From NCBI GenBank assembly GCA_045540015.1, contig JAZQGP010000013.1, forward strand, positions 186,001-250,000: a stretch of 64,000 nucleotides of DNA, written 5' to 3'. The notes below the pieces were generated by a model. It saw only the letters and a program-made list of their open reading frames with translations, searched no databases and had not been told where the DNA came from. This DNA comes from UMGS1387 sp045540015 (GTDB lineage Bacteria > Bacillota > Clostridia > Oscillospirales > CAG-382). How positions within the stretch are numbered: the first letter of the stretch is position 1; every line of letters starts with the position of its first letter. This document shows, piece by piece, positions 41,340 to 50,800 of this stretch. The translations under genes and the position numbers were made by a program.

Positions 41340-44300
41340 TTATGCATTTGCAGCTTCTGCTGCGGCCTTAATACTGTTGTAGGATGCTTCGTGGCATTCG
41401 CCGTAATAATAAGCACCGCCAATCTTCGCATATGGTCTTGCAACATATGCTTCAGACTTGTGAATATCGGTTGTCATACCAAAAAGCACTGCTGTGTAGA
41501 ATGTGTCGTAAAGACCCTGGAGACCAAACACCTTACCGTCCCGAACATATACTCTGTCAATAGTTCCGTTGTAAGCTGCTGCTGCAACCACTGCAATACC
41601 GTTGCTGTTCTTAGCGGATGTTGTAGATGTTGATACATTTGCAATGCCTTCAAGGTTGAGCTTTGCATAATCTGTAACACCGTCTGTTGTGATAAGAGAC
41701 TTTCTTGTTACAACAAATCCGTATTCAGAGGCAAGCTCTCTCTGGCCGTCTGTTACATATGCCGCAAATCTGATGCCTTCGGGACCTCCCTTGTCGTTAG
41801 CATTGCTTTCTCTGTAAGAGGCTTTCATTGTGTTAACGGGAGCGTATTCATCAAATGTAACCTTGAGATTGGTAAAGTGGAGACTGTAATGCTCCTTGTC
41901 AGCATCCGCTGTGCCATCGGGATATCCTGCAATATCAAAGCCGACTTTTATACCGTATGCATTATGGTAGTCATCAAGTGCATAATTACTTACAAGTCTC
42001 ATTGTACTGTTATTGCTTGTATAGAAATACAGTTGTCCGTCTGCACCTTTGACTACGTATACAGAACCTGTAATTGTAGTCGTGGGATTTTCCTTTGTAA
42101 GCTGAATTCTGGGGTTCAAGGTATTGTATCCGGGATACTGGAATGCAACTTCAACCTTACCGGGAACTGTACCGCTTACAACTTCAAGTTCGCAGTCTGC
42201 GGAAAAGTTATATACGCCGGGAGTGTCAAGCTTGAAATCATAAAGAACATATGCTGTCTTACCTGTTATCCTGTTCTTCCAATCAAAGCTTGAGTTGCCG
42301 GGAACCGTGGCGGCATCAAGTCTTGTATTTTCTGCAACATGTCCGCCCTTGTATGTAGGTACTGTAGAACCGTCTGTTCTCTTATATTCTTCAAAGAGAA
42401 CTACGTTTGTCTTCTTAACTACAAAGTTTGCCTCTGTTATTCCGTCGGCAAGTGCATACGTCATACCGGGATAATATGTCTTTCCGTCAGCACCTTCAAA
42501 TTCCACAAGATAGTCAATGCCCATCATATCCGCCGAGGGAAGCTTATAATCGCCATAACCGGAATAACTGTGTACATAGTCAAAGCTTTCGTCGCTTTCA
42601 TCAACGAAGGTAGCTGTAACTTCTTCAGCCTGTTCGCATATGACGTAAACGTCATCATGGTAAACTCTTGCATTCTCTGTTCCTGCATTGGAGCAAGTAA
42701 GGTGGCACTTGATGTAAAAATTCTGTCCGACAAGTGCATGTGTTTCATATGCCTGATTATCTTCACTGTACATACCAACATACTTTACACCGTTTTCTTC
42801 GTATACATCAAAAGTAAAGGAATGCTCATTCCACGCTTTTCTGTTTTCAGCCTTGTTGAAATGAACACTTTGAGTAGCTCCTACAAATCCGTCGTCATCA
42901 CCTGAAGCCTTTGCGTACCATACACGGCACCATTCGCTTACTGTGTTAAAGTATGAACCGTCTGCATTTTTGGTGTCGTTGTCAATCCAGAAGCGGTTGA
43001 CAACTGTATATCTGCCTACGGGAGGATCGTCGGGAAGGTCTATCTGAACGCCATTTCCATGTGTATCCGAAGATACAACATACATAGCAACGTCAGAACT
43101 GTCATCGGGTGTATATGCGTATTTTGCGGTCTTGGTACCGTCATATGTGTTCCAGATTCTGGAGCCGTCAAACTCTTCTGTTGTATATGATATAGCTGTT
43201 TCGGAAACACCGGCTCCAATAGTTCTGTTCTCGAAATCTTCATAGATTACAGTATTTGCGGGAAGATGAGATGGCATGCCTCTTTTAACAGTAACAGTCA
43301 CTTCTGAACCGAGTGCAGTAAGATCAAGTGTATTTCCGACAACCCGTTCGCCGTTTACAAAATAAGAAGGGAAGAATGAGACAGCAAGATCTGCTTTTGA
43401 TGCAAGTTCATATGCATTGCTTGTTGCAGCATAGTCCGTATATATAGTATCGCCATCTTCGTCAACATATTTTACAACTGTATACGATGCATCATATGTA
43501 AGCTTGATGTTATCCAGATACAAATGACCGTAAGCAGTCTTTTCGGGTGCAAAACGAAAATAGTTTCTGACTCTTGCTACACCAACACCTGCATTGGTTG
43601 TAATACCTGCGGGAGTATTTGTGGGATCTGCTGTACTTGTAACGCTTGTTGTAATAGTTCCGTTGCCGTTATCTACTACTCTATATGTAATAACAACTGG
43701 GAACCATGTGCCAAGTTTCTCCTTGGCAACATCTCCGGAAAGAATAGGGTGCTCTAATGACGCCCAATTGCTATCAGTAAGTCTTGTCTGACACCATGTT
43801 TCACCGACGCCTGTTGCTTTTGCCGTTGCAAGAACATTGCCGTTTGAGCCAAGGATGTCCTTTGATCCGAGTTCCTGCTTCAATTCAAAGTGGAACTTGT
43901 AGATACCCGGAGCCGAGAAGTTAACGCTGTTAAGGTCAAAACCTATATCGTTGTTATTGGCGTTGAACTGGCTGATTTTAAGGACAGTACCGTGCTCGGC
44001 GTCCGTGACAAATTCCCACTCGTGATTGCCCTTATATTCAGCGCCTGTGTTAGAATCGGTAAATGCAATGCCCGCCGTGTTGTTGAGCTTTGCAGAAATC
44101 CAGGACTTTCTATAAGACGGTGCTACTTCTACCCATTCGCCGGGAGTTGTATTGATATCTCCCAATACTCGGCTGTCAAAATTATCATAAAAAAGCACAT
44201 TTGAGGGATATTCGTCTGCCATAACTTCAGCTTCCTGATCTGCTTTTCCCTGTACCTGTTCAGTAACTTCTTCTGCACTTTCCACGCCAACCATACCGAT

Positions 44301-44363
44301 TGCCATTACAGGCTGAACAAGCATGAGCATAGCAAGTACAATTGCAAATAGTTTTGTCTTCAT
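41340..44363 (-). CDS. Large secreted multi-domain beta-sandwich protein
   Basis: 1007 residues. Signal peptide MKTKLFAIVLAMLMLVQPVMA. Three lectin- or CBM-like jelly-roll regions follow, each opening with a phrase such as VLFYDNFDSRVLGD, TVIYEDFENRTIGAG or VVLFEEYKRTDGS, and separated by beta linkers (TVVKYVDEDGDTIYT). The C-terminal 160 residues form a recurring clostridial module (GIRFAAYVTDGQRELASEYG, YVARPYAKIGGAYYYGE). No SLH repeats and no catalytic motif were recognised. It may bind carbohydrate outside the cell. A consensus promoter lies at 44443-44471, and the peptide gene at 41324 follows. Confidence 0.72.
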   Translation of the reverse strand: MKTKLFAIVLAMLMLVQPVMAIGMVGVESAEEVTEQVQGKADQEAEVMADEYPSNVLFYDNFDSRVLGDINTTPGEWVEVAPSYRKSWISAKLNNTAGIAFTDSNTGAEYKGNHEWEFVTDAEHGTVLKISQFNANNNDIGFDLNSVNFSAPGIYKFHFELKQELGSKDILGSNGNVLATAKATGVGETWCQTRLTDSNWASLEHPILSGDVAKEKLGTWFPVVITYRVVDNGNGTITTSVTSTADPTNTPAGITTNAGVGVARVRNYFRFAPEKTAYGHLYLDNIKLTYDASYTVVKYVDEDGDTIYTDYAATSNAYELASKADLAVSFFPSYFVNGERVVGNTLDLTALGSEVTVTVKRGMPSHLPANTVIYEDFENRTIGAGVSETAISYTTEEFDGSRIWNTYDGTKTAKYAYTPDDSSDVAMYVVSSDTHGNGVQIDLPDDPPVGRYTVVNRFWIDNDTKNADGSYFNTVSEWCRVWYAKASGDDDGFVGATQSVHFNKAENRKAWNEHSFTFDVYEENGVKYVGMYSEDNQAYETHALVGQNFYIKCHLTCSNAGTENARVYHDDVYVICEQAEEVTATFVDESDESFDYVHSYSGYGDYKLPSADMMGIDYLVEFEGADGKTYYPGMTYALADGITEANFVVKKTNVVLFEEYKRTDGSTVPTYKGGHVAENTRLDAATVPGNSSFDWKNRITGKTAYVLYDFKLDTPGVYNFSADCELEVVSGTVPGKVEVAFQYPGYNTLNPRIQLTKENPTTTITGSVYVVKGADGQLYFYTSNNSTMRLVSNYALDDYHNAYGIKVGFDIAGYPDGTADADKEHYSLHFTNLKVTFDEYAPVNTMKASYRESNANDKGGPEGIRFAAYVTDGQRELASEYGFVVTRKSLITTDGVTDYAKLNLEGIANVSTSTTSAKNSNGIAVVAAAAYNGTIDRVYVRDGKVFGLQGLYDTFYTAVLFGMTTDIHKSEAYVARPYAKIGGAYYYGECHEASYNSIKAAAEAANA

Positions 44364-44442
44364 GTCGGTATCCTCATTTCTTTTTGATTTTTATTACATC
44401 GGTCTTTGCCGTTTATAACACAGGTTATTATGTGTTACATTA

Positions 44443-44471
44443 ATTATATTGACCGGTATTCGGAAAGTCAA
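44443..44471 (-). promoter_or_regulatory. Promoter of the secreted-protein gene with inverted repeat
   Basis: Minus strand: -35 TTGACT (44471-44466), 17-base spacer, -10 TATAAT (44448-44443). The spacer holds ATTGAC...GTCAAT as an inverted repeat with CCG.....CGG inside, a possible operator. Confidence 0.7.
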
Positions 44472-44575
44472 TATTATCTGAAAAACACAAAAGATTATGC
44501 AATAAAAATAACAAATTTCCCATCAAAACTTGCATTTATTTCTAAGAATGAAACTGTTTACAGGTGGTATTTATT

Positions 44576-47500
44576 TTAATATGTAATTCTGTAGGTCTTT
44601 ATTTCAAAGGGAGTAAAGCTTACATCAAATTCTTTTGCCTTAGTGCTTTCACCGATAGTTTCTTCAAGGGGAGAAACCTCGGTAATTGTTGTGCTTTGAG
44701 CAAGTTTTACTGTTGTCATTCCGCTTGTGCCGTAAGGCTCATACATACGGACAATTATGCCGTTTCCGTCTTCAGCCGGTTTTATGCAGTCAACGAAAAG
44801 ACTATCGTCGGACAGGGTAAGGAATGAAGCATGTTCTGCCTTTACACCCATAACCACAAGAGGCGAGTTGAAAAGATAAGCTTCTTTTGCTACATTTCCG
44901 CTGCAAAGGCCGCCTGCATGAGGCAGGAAAGAATAGGCATAATCATGTTCGCCCGTGTCCTTGAAATGTGAAGGATAGTCGGTGTTGCGGAAAAGAGTCA
45001 TTGTGATCTCTCCGTCTATTGCGTTGTGACCATACTTGCAGTCGTTGATAACTGCAACACCGCGTTTGTCATCTGAAAGGTCAACAAAGCGGTGACCTGC
45101 ATATTCATGCTTCCAGATTTCACCGGGTGTATTGGGGTGAGTGGTGCGTTTGCAGACACCGTAAGCAATTTCGTAAGTAGCGTAGGGTGCATTTACTGTT
45201 GTAGGGAAGGTGACCTGCATAAGTCTGTACTTTTCCTGCCAGTCGATATGACACATAAAGTCTACTTTTGCAAGATCGGAGTAAACAACAATGTCCTGAG
45301 TAACGATTGTCTTGCTTGACTTCTTGGTTACGCGGATTACAGCTCTTTCACTGTTATTTTCAATGATTTCGGCACTGTTTTCCCACTTCATGTCAACGGG
45401 ACGGAGTTTGAAATCTCTGTCTATGTTCCATGCGTCTTCGACTTCAGGGCCGTCTCTGTAAATTTTTATACAATTAAGACCTTCTCCTGCGGAATATGTA
45501 ACCTTTTCTCGTTTGTCGTAGAAATCATGAAGTGTGCCGTCTGTATGTAAAGTGAAACTTAAGATAGGTGTGTCAACCTTTATGCCTGTATCTGTACTTT
45601 CAAGAACGATTGCGCTTGCCAACGGAGCTTTTTCCGCCTTTGTAAACACCTTTGTTTCAAAGCCTGCTATATCGTATGCCTTGAACACATATCCACCCTT
45701 GCCATCAGGAATAACATTTGACACGTTCTTGCCGTCAGAAAAAGCACAGCCTTCAAATTTTGCATCAACATTTACATATGAGGTGCATGCAAAGGAGTTG
45801 GGGTTGAATACAGATATGCAGTTTTCATCTTTTGTAGGTGAAAATACTCTCATTGAAAGGTCGTTTTGCATTTTGTCTGTAAAGTCAAACAAATCTGCAT
45901 ATATTTTGTCTGTATCGTCATATACGGGGTCGATAGAGCTTCCGGGAAGAACGTCGTGGAACTGCATTAGAAGTAAATCCTTCCATTTCATGACGATTTC
46001 CTTGTACTCATCGCTGTCGGAAGATAGTCCTGCAAGACAAGCAAGTAAGTCGAGTCTGCGAAGTGCCGATTCTCCGTATCTGTTATATCTCTTGTTCTTT
46101 GCTATGGTGGTATATGTGCCCTGGTGGGTTTCAACGCAAAGCTCGCCTTTCCATACAGGAAGCTTGTCGACTATTTTTTCGAGGTCTTCAAAAAATTCGG
46201 AAACGGTTGTGAGATTGAGCTTTGGAACGCCGGGGTAGTTTTTCAATTTTCTGTAGTTGTCAAGCATGAATTCGCTCGGTCCGCCGCCACCGTCACCTGC
46301 ACCATAGGGCATAAGCACTTTGTCGTAAACGCCCTTTTGCTTGATTCTGTCGCCTGCATATATTACCTGTTCGGCTTTTATCTGACCGTTGTAGAAAGAT
46401 TTGAGGTCGGGAATTGAAGACGTGATTTTTGTACCGTCAATACCCTCCCAGATAAATACGTTGTAAGGGAATTCAATAGCTGCCTGCCAGCGTACTTTTG
46501 TGGTAAAGAAGCTGTTTGTTCCGCACTTTTTGAAAATCTGCGGAAGACTCGCAGGGAAGCCGAAGGAGTCGGGAATCCAACATATGTCGCTTGTTTTGCC
46601 GAATTCTTTTTTGAAGAACTGATGTCCGTAGAGGAATTCTCTTACAAGCGCTTCACCGCCCGATATGTTAAGATCGCCTTCAACCCACATGGGCCCGAGG
46701 AGCAGCCAGCGGTTTTCAGCAATTTTCTGCTTTATCTGTTCGTATACGTCGGGGTAGCTTTCTTTGATGTAGTTGTACACACTGGGCTGTGAAAAACCGA
46801 AAGTGAACTCGGGATACTTTTCCATAAGACGAAGCTGAATGAGGGCACTTCTTGCAGATTTTCTGACTGTGTCCTTGTATTGCCAGAGCCATGCCGTGTC
46901 GATATGAGTTGAAGCAATAAGGTCTACATTTCCCAGGTCATCATCGCATCCGATTTCCTTTAAACCTTTTTCAAGTTCTTTGATAAGTTCTGCTATGTTT
47001 TCACGATATTCATCATCGGGAAGAGACTGGTCACAACCGTTTATCAGTCGTACAAGTAAAGCATGGAGTTTTTCTTTCTTGTACTGGTGTCTGGTGCAAT
47101 TGTACACGTCCCACATCTGGCCCATACTTTCCTGAAAATCATAGATAACCTTGTCTGCAATCATCCATTTGCACGAATTGAGAGGTCTTGTTATCCAGGG
47201 ACCTTTTTCGTATCTGCTTGCATAAAGCTCGATTTCAATACTGGTTTCATTGCCGTAGCATTCCTCGGGAAGATAAATTCTCGATCTTCCGTGTGCGGTG
47301 TTTACTCCACCGTAGTTAACACCGTTTACCCTGACTAAAGCTTCGCATGAGTTTGCCGTAGAAATGTTAAGAAACGCAAACTGCCCCTCTTTCGGTGCTT
47401 CGGGAATAAATGTCATTCTGCCGAAAAATGTGTTTTCTGTATTGAATGTCACACCGCCGCCATATTCAGCCCAGTCGGTTAGCATTTCGTACTTGTCCTG

Positions 47501-47608
47501 ATCCAGGTATTTGCCTATTCTGTATTCCCAATTGCCTGCATCTGTACACTTTACGAATGCACGGTCGTAAAACATGTTTAGATTGCGTCGTATAGTTGCT
47601 GTCACCAT
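44576..47608 (-). CDS. GH38 alpha-mannosidase
   Basis: 1010 residues, typical of family 38. Zinc ligands His235 and Asp237 lie in IASTHIDTAWLW. The nucleophile is Asp347 in CWIPDSFGFPASLPQIF. Further family blocks: FGFSQPSVYNYIKE, LLLGPMWVEGDLNISGGEA and MPYGAGDGGGGPSE. The central helix bundle and C-terminal beta domains are complete. No signal peptide, so it works in the cytoplasm on imported mannosides. GGAGG lies 9 bases before the start. It sits between surface GH99-like proteins and the solute-binding protein, consistent with stepwise mannan or N-glycan breakdown. Confidence 0.95.
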   Translation of the reverse strand: MVTATIRRNLNMFYDRAFVKCTDAGNWEYRIGKYLDQDKYEMLTDWAEYGGGVTFNTENTFFGRMTFIPEAPKEGQFAFLNISTANSCEALVRVNGVNYGGVNTAHGRSRIYLPEECYGNETSIEIELYASRYEKGPWITRPLNSCKWMIADKVIYDFQESMGQMWDVYNCTRHQYKKEKLHALLVRLINGCDQSLPDDEYRENIAELIKELEKGLKEIGCDDDLGNVDLIASTHIDTAWLWQYKDTVRKSARSALIQLRLMEKYPEFTFGFSQPSVYNYIKESYPDVYEQIKQKIAENRWLLLGPMWVEGDLNISGGEALVREFLYGHQFFKKEFGKTSDICWIPDSFGFPASLPQIFKKCGTNSFFTTKVRWQAAIEFPYNVFIWEGIDGTKITSSIPDLKSFYNGQIKAEQVIYAGDRIKQKGVYDKVLMPYGAGDGGGGPSEFMLDNYRKLKNYPGVPKLNLTTVSEFFEDLEKIVDKLPVWKGELCVETHQGTYTTIAKNKRYNRYGESALRRLDLLACLAGLSSDSDEYKEIVMKWKDLLLMQFHDVLPGSSIDPVYDDTDKIYADLFDFTDKMQNDLSMRVFSPTKDENCISVFNPNSFACTSYVNVDAKFEGCAFSDGKNVSNVIPDGKGGYVFKAYDIAGFETKVFTKAEKAPLASAIVLESTDTGIKVDTPILSFTLHTDGTLHDFYDKREKVTYSAGEGLNCIKIYRDGPEVEDAWNIDRDFKLRPVDMKWENSAEIIENNSERAVIRVTKKSSKTIVTQDIVVYSDLAKVDFMCHIDWQEKYRLMQVTFPTTVNAPYATYEIAYGVCKRTTHPNTPGEIWKHEYAGHRFVDLSDDKRGVAVINDCKYGHNAIDGEITMTLFRNTDYPSHFKDTGEHDYAYSFLPHAGGLCSGNVAKEAYLFNSPLVVMGVKAEHASFLTLSDDSLFVDCIKPAEDGNGIIVRMYEPYGTSGMTTVKLAQSTTITEVSPLEETIGESTKAKEFDVSFTPFEIKTYRITY

Positions 47609-47776
47609 GACATTACCTCCTTTTACCGTTTAATATATAGTATAACACGATTTGATTGTTTTTTTATAATTCAGCGGATATTCAAGACTGTATTTTTGAT
47701 TAAAGACTAATTATTTGTTACTTTATTGTATTCTTTTTCTAGAAACAACGAAATTTTGTTTCTGCATTTAAAAACC

Positions 47777-47822
47777 GGAGCTACAGTCAACTCGATTATA
47801 ATAACCATGTTGCCATAGCTCC
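47777..47822 (-). terminator. Terminator of the SLH/GH99-like gene at 47841
   Basis: On the minus strand GGAGCTA (47822-47816) pairs with TAGCTCC (47783-47777), followed by GGTTTTT. The loop is long (32 bases). Confidence 0.55.
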
Positions 47823-47840
47823 TACTGTTATTTTATTGTG

Positions 47841-50800
47841 TTAAGAATTTTCGTCGTAGATGACAATGTAGTCAATTGCAGCTTCCAAAAGGAAATTGTA
47901 CGGGTCAAATCTTAATAAAGTAATTGTGTCTTTCCAGTCGGAATTCTTTGTCAGATCCCATACAAGTTCAATGATTTCTCCGTCTTTGTAAGTATAGTCT
48001 TCGTATTTTTCTCTGTAAGACTTTTGCTCATTCATGGTCTGGGATTTATCTGTCAAAAAGAACATCTGGAAGAAAGGCGAGGTGGTCATTGCGTTTTTAT
48101 TTGCCTTGATGCCTATACGTATTTCCTTGCATTTGCTTGCATCAATATTAAGGTCTTTTATAGTTGCCTTAATATCTCTGTCTGTCGGATTTGTAAGTGA
48201 CAGAAGTCCGTTGGCAACAACAAGAGTTGACACTTCGGAATAGAAGCCTTCAACATCGCCTTTTTTGTCGAAGTCCCAACGTATAACAACGTTTCCTTTT
48301 GCAGGACCTGCAACCTTATTTGGAGCAGGTTCCGGCTCGGGTTTTGGAAGAGTTGAAGCTTCAATTCTGATATCACCTGCCGCTTCTTCATCGCCTTTTT
48401 TGACCAAACGGATATAGTCAATTGAAAAGTCTTCAAGTCCGTTGAACGGGTCAAAACGTAAGGCGTCCAATGTACCCTGCCATAAGGGGGCAGACGACAT
48501 ATTGAAAGCTATTTCATACAAATCGCCGTCTTTATAATTCGAAACATCGTAATAGTGTTTGAAGCTGTTTTGCCAAGTGAAGTCAGGACCTGTTGATGAT
48601 GTCGCATAGAATATCTGACAGAATTTTCCTTCCAATGCTGATTTACTTGCACGTACACCAACCCTGAACTGCGAATAATCATTTGTTAAAAGATCTATGT
48701 TTGAAAGGCTTACTGTTGGGTCGGAGCCGTTTGCGGAACTTGCTTGTATGTGACCGTTTGCAATAAGAACTGAGGTTCTGTTGGTTACTTTCCAGCCGAG
48801 AGTTGATGACGGAGCATCAAATTCCCATGAAACACCGTAATTGTAGATTTCCTGGACGTTGTCTGTACTCGTTATGCTGAACTTGTAATCATCCTGAACT
48901 TTAAACTCATATCCCATAAAGTCACATAGCTGCTTCAGTCTGATAACAGGAAGTCCGTCGTACAATGAGAATATATATCCAAGAGATTTTTCCTTGCCGT
49001 CAACGAGAGCCTTGTCTGAACCGACGTTATATACAACTGTATGATTATTTTTGCCTTCGAGAGTGAGAATGCCTGTATAGCGGTTCCATGTGTAAGTCAT
49101 GTTAAGCATGGAGAAGAAGCCGTTTGAAGGATTTGCGGTTACTTCTACATCGTCCCCGATTGCTTTTGGTATAAAGTCAAATGACATAGGTCTGCCGTTG
49201 GCAATTATTTCAAGATTTTTAGCTTTTTTGCTGTCTTCCGAAAGTCCTAAAATTTCAATCAACTCAATTTCAATTTCACCGGATTTGAACATCGGGTCGA
49301 TTCGGATTTCCGTAACAGTTCCGGTCCAATCAGGATTGCCGGATAAATCAATATAATAATCCTCGAACGTATCTGACTTTGGTACCTGTACGGTTCCTGT
49401 TTTGTATGTACCCTCAAGCACGGGGCTTGATTCTGTCAGGAAAAACAACTGTATTTTGTCAGCCTGAGCAGATCTTGATCTTATGTGAAGTATAGGCGAA
49501 TCTGTAACATCAACATTTGTTTTAACATGCATGTTGGGGTCATCAACTTCGCTTATTACCTTCAAGCCGTTTTCGGTTGGAGTCTGGGTTGTCTTTAAAT
49601 GTGTCCATGCAGATCTGTCAACAGGGTTTTTGAAATCCCATTTTATCAAAGATAATGTATCGGATACATCTGTGGCATTTTCTGCAAATTCGGGAAGCAT
49701 AAGTCTTCTTATGCGCTGGTACTTGTTGTATGTAAACTTGTTTACACGCGCTTTCTGTGCAGCAGTCGGCATTACATCGACATCTGCGTGAGAAGAAGTG
49801 TCACCTGTAAAGACGTCTTTTACGGCCTCAAGATATTCATATCCGTAAAGTGTAGAGGGAGAAGCGTATGTTCCTTCACTCCATTCATTCCAGGAACTTA
49901 CAAACAGTGTGTTTTCCTTCCAGTCGCCTGTTTTGACGTTTGGCAGATAGCTGTCTCTTATGTATTCTGCAACCTTGCGGAAGCCTTCAGGTGTGTTCAT
50001 TGGAGCTCGGTCTGTAAAGCGTCCTCCGCGGGGAACGTAGTTATATCCTACAGAAACAGAGGGAAGCGGGTGAACCTTGCTGGTTTTAAAGGTTTCATCC
50101 ATCATCTTAATCTGATAGTCTGCGTCCTTTCCTTCGGCGTTGTAGTGGTATCTGTAGGTTGCATCAATTCCGACATAATCCATATCTGCATCCATAGCAC
50201 TGTCTATCCAGCAGATTATAATTAAGTCATCGTATCCGAGAGTTTTGATATCCTCACGCATGAAGTCAATGGCTTCCTTGAGCTTTTCTTTGCTCTGGAA
50301 TTTTGTGATAAGGTCGCGGTAGCTGCACAAAGAAAGAATTGGCTTGTTGTCGATTACCATGTAGCGAGGGTCTGTGAAGTAGTATTCTTTCCAGTACTTC
50401 CAGTAATATTCCTTGAATGCTTCAAAGCTCGGCATTGCACCGCCGTTACCGTTTTCCCACATGATGACAAATTTCATCATGTCGCTGTACTTTGCATTAA
50501 AGAAGCCGTTGTGAAGAGCAGGGTGCGAGTTTCTGTTCATCTTTATGGGCTGGTTTACTGTGATGGTTTCGGGCATATACCAGCAAAGGTGCTGGAAGTC
50601 AATACCGTGTTCAACCATCTGCTTTATTTCCCAGTCTGCAAGCTCAGATGAGCCTTCATCGTAATATCCGATGTAAGGTTCAAATTCTTCAAAAGGAGTA
50701 ACTCTCTGCCAGCCTTCGCCTGCTTCCGAGTCACGCCACAGGTTACATACATGGACGCCTATGTTGTAGCCGTCGTCAGTACATGCTTTCGGTACTGCGG

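Noticed and set aside
41023..41382. 119-codon plus-strand frame
   Set aside because: Crosses a terminator and lies antisense to the 41-residue peptide gene and the secreted protein; no ribosome binding site.
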